Assembly (NCBI GenBank): GCA_910583795.1
Contig: CAJTZQ010000001.1
Location: 1 to 64,000, forward strand
Source: an uncultured Muribaculaceae bacterium
GTDB lineage: Bacteria > Bacteroidota > Bacteroidia > Bacteroidales > Muribaculaceae
Reading direction: 5' to 3'
Length of the DNA stretch: 64,000 bases
Shown here: in pieces, positions 8,474 through 17,657 of the stretch
How positions within the stretch are numbered: the first letter of the stretch is position 1
How the letters are laid out: each line of letters starts with the position of its first letter
Position numbers and translations under genes: made by a program
Notes under the pieces: model-generated
Databases searched by the model: none
The model's input: only the letters and a program-made list of their open reading frames with translations
What the model was told of the DNA's origin: nothing

Positions 8474-9696
8474 CGTCTGTCGGTTTTGTCGTTACTGATC
8501 CTCAGGGTGTCGCTCATCGGGACAAGGTGTCCGTCTTTCTCCTCCACCATCACCCCTTTCCCGGTGGTGAACCATAGATAGTCTGGCGAACCGGCGTGCG
8601 GCTCCTCTTCATTGGCGCCGAAGATCGAATAGTTTTTGATCCTGACTGTCACCGGCATCCCGGAGGCAAGCGCCCACAGAGGCACGTTCTGTCCTTCGTG
8701 GAGATTGAAGATGGCGATCACCGCCGTGTTCTTTTTCGAGAAATAGCTTCTGAGGTTTTCCGGAATCATCTCCGTGCGCGTGCCGAGCACGCTGACCGAA
8801 GCCTTGAAGCTGACATCCCCGTTTACCACCACTTCCGCCCGGGAATTGTTTGTCACCTTGTCCATCTTGTCTACCGGCACGTATGCCACCACCTTGAGGT
8901 TGTTAGCCTCCAGGTTGAGATGCTGCTTGGTGAGTATCTCCTCCTGCTTGAAGAATATCATGTGGATCGGCGCTTTCACGTCGGTGATGATCGAGGAGTC
9001 GCTGGCAAGACGGTAGGAGACGGCACGGCGCATCTGCGCGGAGCGTGCGTCGTCATAGATCTGCGGCACAAGCGTGCTGTCGTTCCCGACGTTGCGGCGT
9101 GCGAACACAACCTTGGTTTCGTCTCTTGAGCGCCGGAGCGCCCCGAGTTCACCCTGAAGCGCCTTCAGGCGCGCGATCGCCTCGCTGAGCTGTCGCTGAA
9201 GGTCGAGCTTGTGGGAGTTGCTGCTCAGCCCGAGGGCTATGTCATGGTCTTCGGCGGCTATCTGGTTGCGCAGTTCCTTGATACGCACCTTCATCACCTC
9301 GATCTCCTGACGCGCCGTCTCGTATTGCAGCTTATAGTTGCGGCTGACAGCCACCATCGGGGGCTCGTCGTCGGGGTTGGCGTTGTCTACAAGGAGATCG
9401 AGCATATAGTAGGAATAGAGGGTGTCGCCGGGAGTGACAAGGTCTCCCGTGTGAACGTAGACGCTGTCGAGATAGATGTCGAACGGCGTTCGCACCTTGT
9501 TGGTGTCGACATGCACATACCCGTCAAGCTCGGTGTAGTAGATGTGGCGCCCCACGTAGAGGGCGATCGAACCGAGTATGAACACGAGTATGACAATAGA
9601 AATGATCTGTTGCCTGTTGATCTTACGCTTGCGGCGTTTGAGGATCTCTTCTATATTTTCCTTCTCTTCAAACGAGCGATATGTGAAATTCTTCAT
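8470..9696 (-). CDS. HlyD-family membrane fusion/adaptor protein
   Basis: A 408-residue inner-membrane protein: short cytosolic N-terminus rich in Lys/Arg, one membrane helix (residues about 30-50), then a periplasmic biotinyl-lipoyl-like domain (TPFDIYLDSVYVHTGDLV), a helical hairpin (about 125-205, coiled coil) and a beta-barrel-like end. It is placed between an outer-membrane channel gene and a synthase gene and overlaps each neighbour by four bases. In alginate systems Alg44 combines a c-di-GMP-binding PilZ domain with such an adaptor. Here no PilZ domain is seen, and the next gene carries a GGDEF-like domain instead. Its likely role is to bridge synthase and outer-membrane channel. A drug or peptide efflux role is the alternative but fits the neighbours less well. 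Confidence 0.8.
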   Translation of the reverse strand: MKNFTYRSFEEKENIEEILKRRKRKINRQQIISIVILVFILGSIALYVGRHIYYTELDGYVHVDTNKVRTPFDIYLDSVYVHTGDLVTPGDTLYSYYMLDLLVDNANPDDEPPMVAVSRNYKLQYETARQEIEVMKVRIKELRNQIAAEDHDIALGLSSNSHKLDLQRQLSEAIARLKALQGELGALRRSRDETKVVFARRNVGNDSTLVPQIYDDARSAQMRRAVSYRLASDSSIITDVKAPIHMIFFKQEEILTKQHLNLEANNLKVVAYVPVDKMDKVTNNSRAEVVVNGDVSFKASVSVLGTRTEMIPENLRSYFSKKNTAVIAIFNLHEGQNVPLWALASGMPVTVRIKNYSIFGANEEEPHAGSPDYLWFTTGKGVMVEEKDGHLVPMSDTLRISNDKTDRR

Positions 9697-11171
9697 TTGC
9701 TTGGAAGTGTGTTGTCGTGATGTTGGTAGTCATCTCCCCCCTTTATCCGGGAGAAGGTGCAGAAACGCATTATGCTCTCGTCGGGGAGGAGCGCCTGGAG
9801 GTCTGCCACGAGGGAGTCGCGGCGCCGCTGGTAGTCTATCAGCTGCTCGAGACATGATATATACATCGTGTATTCCTCCGCCCTTGCAAGCCGGTTGTAT
9901 TCCCCTTTTACATTCCTGTATGCCGCGGTACGGTCGGCAAGATACCCCTTCAGTTCCCCAAGCCTCCGGAGCTCACTCCTTGTGGCGCGGTCGAGACGCG
10001 AGGTCTCGGCGACCACCAAGGCTGTCTTGTCGGCTATTCGGTGGGAGAGACGCTCCATTTCAGCCTCCACCACCCCGCGTTCGGTGCGGAGGGTTCTTTT
10101 CCTGTGGCCGGAAAGTTCGTTGATCGGGATGGTGAACGTGACCCCCGCGTCGAGGTTATAGGAGTCGGGAAGTCCGCTACGGAAATAATATGCGTAGCGT
10201 ATGAACGGCGCCACATTGAGGTCAGCCCACCATTTCTCGTTGCGCTCCCTCTGTTCGAGCAGCTGCATGCGTAGCTCGAGTATCTTCATGTCTCCCTGAG
10301 CCGACGCCACATGGCTCACCAAAGCCGCCGAGTCGATCCTTACGGTGGTGACGTCTATGCCGGCGAGGGTCGACGCCATGGGATACGTACCCTCTATTTC
10401 GGAGAGTTTCCTCTCCGCCTCCATCCTTTCGTTGAGATTTTTCACCCTGCGGTCGCTGCTGATATTCTCGTTGCCGAGCAGGTAACTTTGGGCGTCGCCT
10501 ATCAGTCTGAGCATGTTCACCCTGTAGGCAAGCACCCCCGCCATAAGACTGTCGTAGTGCTGGGTGATATAGCTTTTCAGGAGAAAATCGTTGATGTCTA
10601 TCCTCTCCTTCTCATATCCGGCACGCGCTATTTTCTCTTCGAGATAAGCCACCTGCCGTCTTCCGTCTTTCCCGAAGAGGGAACTTTGGAGAAGATACCA
10701 GCGGAGTTCAGCCTGAAACTTGGCGCGGTAATGACCTTCGCCTGTCTCGTCTTCATAGCCGCCGTTGTCGGAGAGGCGGTAATAAGTCTGACCGGTGAGC
10801 TGTAGACCCGTCTTTGCGTCCCCTTCCCTCAGTTTCGCCTCGGTGTTGCGTATCAAGGCATTGTCGAGTTGAGGGGAAATGGTGGTTGAGTCGCCTGAAG
10901 CGAAACCCTCCATCAATCCGTCGGTCTCGAGTTTTAAGCGTGGCTGCTCCCCGAAAATCAGGCTGTCAACCACGGAGAAAGCCCGGTCAAACCTCGTGAT
11001 TATATCCGCACCTTTACCGATATTACCCTTTCCATCCGATGTGGTTGCGATATTGGTGTCATCACCAGCAAAAGGATTGCCGCCGGATATGGCAAAAGCC
11101 CGTGGTGTAGACATTGTCACCACAGCAAGCATCAACACGCCACCAAAAACAGCTATCTTTTGCATTATCAT
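9693..11171 (-). CDS. TolC-like outer-membrane channel protein
   Basis: A 492-residue secreted protein. The signal peptide ends near AFA (residues about 1-27), and a second Met at position 3 could also start translation. The rest is mostly long amphipathic helices with repeated Glu/Arg/Leu patterns, and a short strand-rich segment (FIRYAYYFRSGLPDSYNLDAG) typical of TolC-type outer-membrane factors. Its stop overlaps the start of the HlyD-like gene by four bases. It is the first gene of the five-gene polysaccharide operon and likely forms the export duct through the outer membrane. The upstream 81-base gap holds a GC-rich hairpin. Confidence 0.75.
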   Translation of the reverse strand: MIMQKIAVFGGVLMLAVVTMSTPRAFAISGGNPFAGDDTNIATTSDGKGNIGKGADIITRFDRAFSVVDSLIFGEQPRLKLETDGLMEGFASGDSTTISPQLDNALIRNTEAKLREGDAKTGLQLTGQTYYRLSDNGGYEDETGEGHYRAKFQAELRWYLLQSSLFGKDGRRQVAYLEEKIARAGYEKERIDINDFLLKSYITQHYDSLMAGVLAYRVNMLRLIGDAQSYLLGNENISSDRRVKNLNERMEAERKLSEIEGTYPMASTLAGIDVTTVRIDSAALVSHVASAQGDMKILELRMQLLEQRERNEKWWADLNVAPFIRYAYYFRSGLPDSYNLDAGVTFTIPINELSGHRKRTLRTERGVVEAEMERLSHRIADKTALVVAETSRLDRATRSELRRLGELKGYLADRTAAYRNVKGEYNRLARAEEYTMYISCLEQLIDYQRRRDSLVADLQALLPDESIMRFCTFSRIKGGDDYQHHDNTLPSK

Positions 11172-11187
11172 GAGCTAACAGTTATAA

Positions 11188-11229
11188 TCTCCTCTCAAAA
11201 GGAGGGGAAGGGCACACCCCTCCCCCTCT
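11188..11229 (-). promoter_or_regulatory. GC-rich hairpin before the TolC-like gene
   Basis: The 81-base gap between a fimbrillin-like gene and the TolC-like gene contains GGGGAGGGG, TGTG and CCCTTCCCC on the minus strand, followed by CCTCCTTTTGAGAGGAG. The segments can pair in two mutually exclusive ways and end close to the TolC-like start codon. It may be a terminator or attenuator separating the lipoprotein genes from the polysaccharide operon. Function is inference from shape only. Confidence 0.4.
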
Positions 11230-11252
11230 ATTTCAGCTTTCATAAATATTCA

Positions 11253-13361
11253 TTAAACAGAATGCGGATAGTTCTTTATGCTACCATTAAAATCTCCGCA
11301 AATCGGGAACCATGGTTTTAATGGTTGTGTCCTCATATTTTCATCTTTTATCAGCTGCACCATAGCGCCATAACCCCTATAGAATGAATTGTAATGAATG
11401 ATCACACTTGAACCATCCCAAATAATTTGAATCCCTTTGCCTGCATTCTCACTATCTCTAATACCAGTTTCACTCGACCAATATATTGAAGTATAACCGC
11501 CCTTATTTGGTCCTGTGCCCAAGATGTTTCCTTCAGGTTTAAGCAGTCCTAAACCATAAAACCTCACAGTATTTGCTTGGTCAAACCTGCTATCATCTGC
11601 ACTTACATTATTATCAGTAGTCTTAAATGAATTAACCTCCAACATAGGAGAATTATCACTTGTAGCTGCTATAACCTTCCATCTTATTGCATATCGATTC
11701 GCTCCATCTCCTTTATATTCAACCTTGTTCCCATCTATTCGGATTTGAGTACCATCGGCTTTATTGCCATTTTCTGGGAAAAGAGCATATAATTCACGAG
11801 CTGTAGGTATTCTATAATTATCGGGAGCAGGACTACTACCACACCTCCCAATCCAAGTATTATCCTCATTCTTATATACATAATCATGGTGAGTATTAGA
11901 AAATGTGGTGTTAATTCTACCAAACATTATAGAACACCTCAATGCCCTTTCTGCTGTCCAAGTATTATTTGCTCCCATATATACCTGACCATGACCAGCG
12001 GATAGGTGGTTAGCAAAAGAATATCCTATATTTATATCATTGACATACTGTATTCCAAGTGGAACCTGGCTCCAATAATTTAAATCTCCACTATAACTAC
12101 CATAAGTACCTATAGCTAAATATGCACATTCCAAGGGGAGACCTAACCATCTACCCCATTGATACCATAATGAAGTCTCACCCTGTGAGGTCAAATGACC
12201 ATCTATCATTCCATTATGCTCATACTTTATAAATGTCGCAAATCCTCCATATGATCTTAAAGATGCTGTATTTGTAGTCCAGCCATCATAATCAGATTGC
12301 CATACCATATCTTCTCTTATCGCTACAGGATCTATATCATTATCTGCAGATCCCCAACTTCCTGTGTCGTATGCATCAGTATCAAATGGAACATCTATTC
12401 CTTCCGCTTTGCCATTTTCTGAATCTTCTACTTTATTAAAAGTCTGGTAATATACACCTGCATGTATATCATTCGATCCAAATGTATGAACATATCTTGG
12501 TCCCTCATTAGACTTAAATTCAAAATGCAGGACATAATCATCTCCTGGTATAAATGCTACAAATAAATCATTATTATGCTTAGCATTTTCTGTATTTTCA
12601 GAATTATCAACATATTTTACATTATCAAATGTAAAACATGAAGCTTCTTCTTTATTGCCTGAACCAACACCGTCATTCAAATTAAATTGACTTTTTATAT
12701 AAATCTTCGAATTATTTATCTCAGATTTATTGAAAATTTTAACGGTTCCGGTATCTTTATTAGGAAGACCCGACAAAGTAAAACGAGCCATGGCAACCTT
12801 AGGCTCCATCACAACAGATCTTGTTACGGATGCTTTATCACCACTAACCATAACATTCACGTCAGTCGACAAAACGTCTACCGCCGTCAAATCATCAACT
12901 GATTTGAAGTTCTGATTGGCAAAATTCAATTTTACTTTCCCTGCTTCCGAGAAATCCAGATAAGGATATCTGTCAGCCGATGAAGCGTCGGCTGCAGCCT
13001 GCGGTCTGCCAAAATACCATAGATGGTATTTGCCGGATTCTGCTGTCACGGTTCCCGTGAAGATTCCTTTGGATGTTCCTTCTCCTTCCTGAAGAGTCAA
13101 CTTACCTGCCTCTTGACCATTAGAGTTGTAGAACACAACCTCATCGCCGGCGGCCCAGGTGTGGGTGAGTCCACCTTCCTGAAGATCTTCCGAAAGGTCG
13201 GTACGGGTCTGGACATCGCCACCATGCGATACCTCTATTGTGATTGGAACTCTTTCTCCGGAGGCAACATTGCTATCCGGCATCGCCTCGTCTGACGTGC
13301 AGGACCAAAGTCCCAACATCCCCGCCATCGACAGCACATATATATATTTATTAAGTTTCAT
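11253..13361 (-). CDS. Fimbrillin-like surface lipoprotein with C-terminal FISUMP-like region
   Basis: A 702-residue lipoprotein with lipobox LWSC (Cys near residue 21). Residues about 35-330 resemble the fimbrillin fold: RVPITIEVSHGG, TRTDLSEDL, TWAAGDEVVFYNSNG and repeated LxxxEGEGTSKGIFTGT strands. The C-terminal half contains W-rich segments and the YRIPTARELYALFP motif, typical of the FISUMP region found on such proteins. It probably forms or caps a type V-like pilus or acts as an adhesin on the cell surface. The gene follows its paralogue after only 20 bases. Its second half is AT-richer than the polysaccharide operon next to it, consistent with a variable surface gene. Confidence 0.75.
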   Translation of the reverse strand: MKLNKYIYVLSMAGMLGLWSCTSDEAMPDSNVASGERVPITIEVSHGGDVQTRTDLSEDLQEGGLTHTWAAGDEVVFYNSNGQEAGKLTLQEGEGTSKGIFTGTVTAESGKYHLWYFGRPQAAADASSADRYPYLDFSEAGKVKLNFANQNFKSVDDLTAVDVLSTDVNVMVSGDKASVTRSVVMEPKVAMARFTLSGLPNKDTGTVKIFNKSEINNSKIYIKSQFNLNDGVGSGNKEEASCFTFDNVKYVDNSENTENAKHNNDLFVAFIPGDDYVLHFEFKSNEGPRYVHTFGSNDIHAGVYYQTFNKVEDSENGKAEGIDVPFDTDAYDTGSWGSADNDIDPVAIREDMVWQSDYDGWTTNTASLRSYGGFATFIKYEHNGMIDGHLTSQGETSLWYQWGRWLGLPLECAYLAIGTYGSYSGDLNYWSQVPLGIQYVNDINIGYSFANHLSAGHGQVYMGANNTWTAERALRCSIMFGRINTTFSNTHHDYVYKNEDNTWIGRCGSSPAPDNYRIPTARELYALFPENGNKADGTQIRIDGNKVEYKGDGANRYAIRWKVIAATSDNSPMLEVNSFKTTDNNVSADDSRFDQANTVRFYGLGLLKPEGNILGTGPNKGGYTSIYWSSETGIRDSENAGKGIQIIWDGSSVIIHYNSFYRGYGAMVQLIKDENMRTQPLKPWFPICGDFNGSIKNYPHSV

Positions 13362-13381
13362 AGCATTTCCTTATTTAATTA

Positions 13382-15598
13382 TTATTTATCCATCACAGGG
13401 CGTATAGCATATCCCATAACAGGATCTGCATCTTCTACAGCGAAAGTTGAAGTGTATTTGAATGTCGGTCTGTTTGGTTTAAGCACATTTTTAGATTTCT
13501 CTTTTGCTTCAAATTTCAAAGCTTTTTTCTCAGTTGTCCAATATGCGCCAAACGAAGCATTACCATTGTTGTAATCATTCGGATAAATCAAACCCCAATA
13601 TCGAGAAAGTATGCCATATTCCAATTGGACTCCTCCCTCCATACACTCAAACCGCGTTATGCCACGATGATTTGGACGCGCTGCATATATTTCCTCATAA
13701 TTGTTAGTATCGTATATATAATATCCGTCAAACTGAACTACAAGAGGATCAATCGCTCCTGTGAAAGGGAATTTACGCGATACAAGCAATCCATTGTCTC
13801 TGCTCTCATCCCAGAAAAGAGAAGAAATATTTGAATCAGTAAAATCTTTATCGACAACAACCGCTTCAATCGTAATGTAATCTTGTGAATAAATCCAACG
13901 AATCGCATATCTGACGTCCTTTGATTGACGTACCTGAGCCAATGAACTTAAACCCTGCGAAAGGCTGTTATCTATCCCAACCAGCTGAGTCTCCGGCAAT
14001 ATTTCTGAAAATTCTTCTGGCGTTGGGATTCGCCATCCTTCAGGACAAGGATTTGTTCGAGAATAGTTACAAACAGTCGCACGATCATACCATGTTGATC
14101 CGCCATCACCGAATGTTGTCAGCCAATAATCTGCCTTTGCATTTTTGGTTTCTCCTCCAAATACTCCAGTACCAAATGTGTACCATGTACCTCCTGAAAT
14201 ATCCGCATTCATGAAGTATTTGTCAGGATGACTTTGAATATCTTCTTTTGTCGAATAATTATGAGGCGTTTCGTAGACATCTGTTATTAAATTTCCTTCT
14301 AATTTCGGAGTCATCAAAGTGCCAGCAGCAATGAACTTGGTTGGATATGGATTGTGAATATAATAATCCAAATTATAGGAGCTACCCTTTTCCTTCGGAT
14401 CGTAGCCACCCATTGCATCCACAAAATGACTATAATTATAATCTACTTCAATTGTATGATCTGTATAGAAAGGCCATGATTGGGAATATATACCAATATT
14501 CTTTACATAGCCGTAGTTACGACCCCACTGGTAGAGAGCACCGTTGTCTCCCTCTTCTGCAAAGCCGTTTTCAAGTCCATTAACACGAGTCAGGTTGGTT
14601 TTCGCGAACTTGTGAAGGGGATTACGAGGATCCTCATTCTCATAGCCGGGATATTCATTAGGTTTCGAGAAATCTATGAGAATACCGGCAAAAGACGGTG
14701 CTCCTGCTGTGTAGTAGACACCGGCGGAAATTGTAGATTCTTCTTGCAGGCTGCAAGAGTATTGCTTTCCTCCTGAGTTTACTGAGAATGTGAGCTTATA
14801 TGAACCGGGGATGATGGGGATGTAAAGTTGAGCGGTATTATTGCTGATCTGTATATCCTTGCCGTCACCAATAGTAAAGGTGTAGCCGTAAGAAGCCTCA
14901 GCAGAGGCATTTGCGGGAAGCCAAGTCTTCACATTGGGGAGATCCCCTTTCTCGGAATTAACCGTAAGCGTGGCTCCATCTGAAACTGAAAATCCATCAG
15001 GGAAAGTGAGGGTGAAATGAGCCATCGCCATCATTTGGTCAAGAAGGACACTCTCGGTCTTGACATATCCCACACCGTTTTTCACGGTAAACTCAACACC
15101 TTCTTTCTTGAGAAGTTCCGCACGCTTAAGGTCATCAAACGATGCACCAAGTTTCGTGCCATTCTCTTTCCCACTCAGATCAGTGGTCAAAGTCACCTGA
15201 TTCTGACCCGTAGCGGAAGTATAAGGAACGGCATCGCCGTTAGAAGCTCCGAGATACCACAAAGTAGCTTCAGTGCCGTCGGCAATTGTAAGATTACCGG
15301 AGAAAACTCCTTTCGCCGTTCCGTCACCTTCTTTTAGTGTGAGCTCCCCTGCATTGATGCCATCGGATGTGACGACAAGAAGTTTGTCGCCTGTCGTCCA
15401 TTTGCTTGTCAGGGTTCCGTTGTCTTCAGACAATACAGTACGGGTGGAGGCATCCCCGGGTCGTGAGACAGTCAGAGTCACGGCAACGCTCTCGGGAACA
15501 TTACCGGAAGAAGCCCCGTCAAGTTCATCGCCGGAGCATCCGGCAAAAGCCACGAGTCCCCCTAAGAATGCCAATCTGTATATAGATTTCAGTTTCAT
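13382..15598 (-). CDS. Fimbrillin-like surface lipoprotein, paralogue
   Basis: A 738-residue lipoprotein with lipobox FAGC. The N-terminal half shares the pattern of its downstream neighbour: VTLTVSRPGD, TRTVLSEDNG, WTTGDKLLVVTSDG, EGDGTAKGVFSGNL, then LTFPDGFSVSDGATLTV strands. The C-terminal half is dominated by aromatic, glycine-rich stretches with a CPEGWRIPTPEEFSEILP motif, again FISUMP-like. It is separated by 20 bases from 11253-13361 and 233 bases from the gene upstream. The two are likely co-expressed surface components of one pilus or a tandem duplication that diversified. The exact role cannot be assigned. Confidence 0.75.
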   Translation of the reverse strand: MKLKSIYRLAFLGGLVAFAGCSGDELDGASSGNVPESVAVTLTVSRPGDASTRTVLSEDNGTLTSKWTTGDKLLVVTSDGINAGELTLKEGDGTAKGVFSGNLTIADGTEATLWYLGASNGDAVPYTSATGQNQVTLTTDLSGKENGTKLGASFDDLKRAELLKKEGVEFTVKNGVGYVKTESVLLDQMMAMAHFTLTFPDGFSVSDGATLTVNSEKGDLPNVKTWLPANASAEASYGYTFTIGDGKDIQISNNTAQLYIPIIPGSYKLTFSVNSGGKQYSCSLQEESTISAGVYYTAGAPSFAGILIDFSKPNEYPGYENEDPRNPLHKFAKTNLTRVNGLENGFAEEGDNGALYQWGRNYGYVKNIGIYSQSWPFYTDHTIEVDYNYSHFVDAMGGYDPKEKGSSYNLDYYIHNPYPTKFIAAGTLMTPKLEGNLITDVYETPHNYSTKEDIQSHPDKYFMNADISGGTWYTFGTGVFGGETKNAKADYWLTTFGDGGSTWYDRATVCNYSRTNPCPEGWRIPTPEEFSEILPETQLVGIDNSLSQGLSSLAQVRQSKDVRYAIRWIYSQDYITIEAVVVDKDFTDSNISSLFWDESRDNGLLVSRKFPFTGAIDPLVVQFDGYYIYDTNNYEEIYAARPNHRGITRFECMEGGVQLEYGILSRYWGLIYPNDYNNGNASFGAYWTTEKKALKFEAKEKSKNVLKPNRPTFKYTSTFAVEDADPVMGYAIRPVMDK

Positions 15599-15655
15599 CT
15601 CTGTAGATTATGGTATGCAATGCCCGAGGGATGGTGCTGTGTCGTAATTGAATTT

Positions 15656-15732
15656 ATGTAGGGACATGCCTTTGGCATGTTGAATTAAGATGCTGACTAT
15701 CAAATGCAACATCACAAAGCTATGTCCCCACA
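15656..15732. repeat. GTAGGGACATG palindromic repeat
   Basis: In the 233-base gap between two lipoprotein genes. A stem ACATGCC/GGCATGT follows TGTAGGG, and a second matching arm (TATGTCCCCACA) lies about 50 bases further on. The TAGGGAC start matches the TAGGGACGCGA hairpins (read on the minus strand) near 37.1 and 43.1 kb, so these may be one family with different stem sequences. Confidence 0.55.
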
Positions 15733-15831
15733 TTCTATCAAACGTCAATAATGACACATATCCACCCTGACATGCTGATGAATATTATGCTAAACTGATT
15801 TGGAAAATCGTATCCTAATAATTCCCTCCGG

Positions 15832-17544
15832 TCACTTCAACGTTCCCGAATTATACTTATTAAGATTAACATCGCCGTTTTCAATCTTCTTCCATACCGG
15901 ATATATAGTGACAGTAACTGTAGCGACTTTATCTCCAGGATTTGTAGCTTGAGCGTTTTCTACACGAACATCATCATCTTTATGGATACGAACATATCCC
16001 CTAAGCGGAATAACCTCATCACTTTCCTGACGAGTACTCTCAGGTTTACGAGACCATCCGATAATCTCATACCCAACTTTCGTATATGCTTCTTCAGGAT
16101 AATATGCCTTACCGGCACTATTGGTAGATGTTGTGTTTGTTGTGACATCAACCCAACCCCAGACTCTATTCAGTGTCACTGTCCCATTGAGAAGATTCCC
16201 ATTTTTTTCAATATCCTTATTGTTGTATCCATAAGCGAGATTATATTCAATCTTTCCACTTTTTGCATAAAGATGAAGTGTCGACCCATCTTGTTTATTT
16301 AAAATCTGATCAAGATTGATTTTTTCTCCCGCTCTATAATCTATTTTGCCACCATGCGCAGAATTATTATCATCACTACTAACCTTTTTGCCCCATCCAA
16401 GGAAAGTAACGATATCCTTATTGCTGAATCCCTCAGTCTCAGAACTATACGTAATTACGTCATTACCTCTTGCAAACGACTTGCTGCTGTAATCAACATT
16501 ATTGAAATCTAAAACGACATAACTTGTTGCTTCAGCTCCAGTAATATCATAGGTTTTCGATATGATTTCTTTTTTATCACCGCTATCCATAGCATCCATT
16601 AGATGATAAACGACATGATAAGTATTCGTCACAACAGGATTCATCTCGATAGGAATTGCCTTATAGCCGTTGGTCTCATTCAATCGATAGAAATCGTTCT
16701 TCTCCAACTTTTTGAGAGTGCGTGTTCCGGTAAAATCTACACCATTAACTGTGCAGGTAAATGTAAGTGTAGTCTCTGAATCGTTCGGCACAAGTCCTAC
16801 ATAGAAGCCATTCTCATCATCTGGTACAGGATTAGACGAAGGAGTAACGGTAAATGATACAACGTCTTCGGGAATAATAGTCTTATTTGTGAAGTCTACA
16901 CTTGCTTTGGGAGACAGATTTGAAGCTGATATGGTTACCGGAACTCCATGAGTGTCAAGAGTCTCGTCATCATACACAAGCTTAAAGTGAGCATACGCGA
17001 ACTGACGATCGAATACAACAGATACAGACCCTTCGCCATCTTTAAAACTCATCTTAGCCTGCTTGATCAGAAGATCATCATCGTCAAGAGAAGACAACAT
17101 ACCATCCTGACTGCTGAAGTCATATTCCTTACTATCGATCTGACCAGTTTTCTCATCTATCTTGGTATTATTACCCAAGAAATAAAAAACATAATCTTTT
17201 TCTCCATTAAAGATTTCCGCCTCCATCATACCATCAAAAGTGGCATTTCCGGCATCATCTAATTTATTTACGACAAGACGACCTTTATATGCATTTTCGG
17301 TGTCAGTCACATAAATGACATCATTCAAATCCCATGAAAAGTGGAGGGCTCCGTCTTTAGGGTCGTTTTCATTGAGCGACGAGCGCGTGTTTCCAAACGT
17401 CACTTTGCTTGCCGTCAAAGTAACATGAGCCATATATGACTGACCGGTCTCCTCTATAGTAGCCATTTCATCGCTTGAACAGGAAGAAAGACTCAATGCA
17501 GCCACGCAGACAGCCACTGATGTCTTGATATATCTCATAAGCAT
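15832..17544 (-). CDS. Fimbrillin-like lipoprotein with InlB-type C-terminus
   Basis: A 570-residue lipoprotein (start at residue 1 or Met3, MRYIKTS) with lipobox LSSC near residue 22. Residues about 35-300 follow the fimbrillin-like pattern (AHVTLTASKVTFGNTRSSL, FSWDLNDVIYVTD, GDATFDGMMEAE-like strands). The C-terminal part has strands resembling Listeria-Bacteroides repeats: VVYHLMD, FLGWGKK and KVGYEIIGWSRKPE with the recurrent GW motif. It is likely an outer-membrane-anchored adhesin. It lies between two other surface lipoproteins with gaps of 233 and 113 bases. The head domain differs from the FISUMP heads of the next two genes, pointing to modular exchange. Confidence 0.7.
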   Translation of the reverse strand: MLMRYIKTSVAVCVAALSLSSCSSDEMATIEETGQSYMAHVTLTASKVTFGNTRSSLNENDPKDGALHFSWDLNDVIYVTDTENAYKGRLVVNKLDDAGNATFDGMMEAEIFNGEKDYVFYFLGNNTKIDEKTGQIDSKEYDFSSQDGMLSSLDDDDLLIKQAKMSFKDGEGSVSVVFDRQFAYAHFKLVYDDETLDTHGVPVTISASNLSPKASVDFTNKTIIPEDVVSFTVTPSSNPVPDDENGFYVGLVPNDSETTLTFTCTVNGVDFTGTRTLKKLEKNDFYRLNETNGYKAIPIEMNPVVTNTYHVVYHLMDAMDSGDKKEIISKTYDITGAEATSYVVLDFNNVDYSSKSFARGNDVITYSSETEGFSNKDIVTFLGWGKKVSSDDNNSAHGGKIDYRAGEKINLDQILNKQDGSTLHLYAKSGKIEYNLAYGYNNKDIEKNGNLLNGTVTLNRVWGWVDVTTNTTSTNSAGKAYYPEEAYTKVGYEIIGWSRKPESTRQESDEVIPLRGYVRIHKDDDVRVENAQATNPGDKVATVTVTIYPVWKKIENGDVNLNKYNSGTLK

Positions 17545-17598
17545 AGATTAAAGTCTTTAATTATAATTTCTACATCAGATAATTCAATTTTTCATGTA

Positions 17599-17646
17599 CA
17601 ATCATTCACAAGGAATCCCTTATAAGGAAACCTTGTGAAATGATTG
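17599..17646 (-). promoter_or_regulatory. Stem-loop between lipoprotein genes
   Basis: CAATCATTCACAAGG and CCTTGTGAAATGATTG form a stem of about 15 pairs with one bulge around a short AT-rich loop. It sits just after the stop of 17658-19766 and before the start of 15832-17544. The following T run on the minus strand is weak, so it may be a partial terminator or a stabilising or processing hairpin within a longer transcript. Confidence 0.5.
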
Positions 17647-17657
17647 TTGATAACAGG

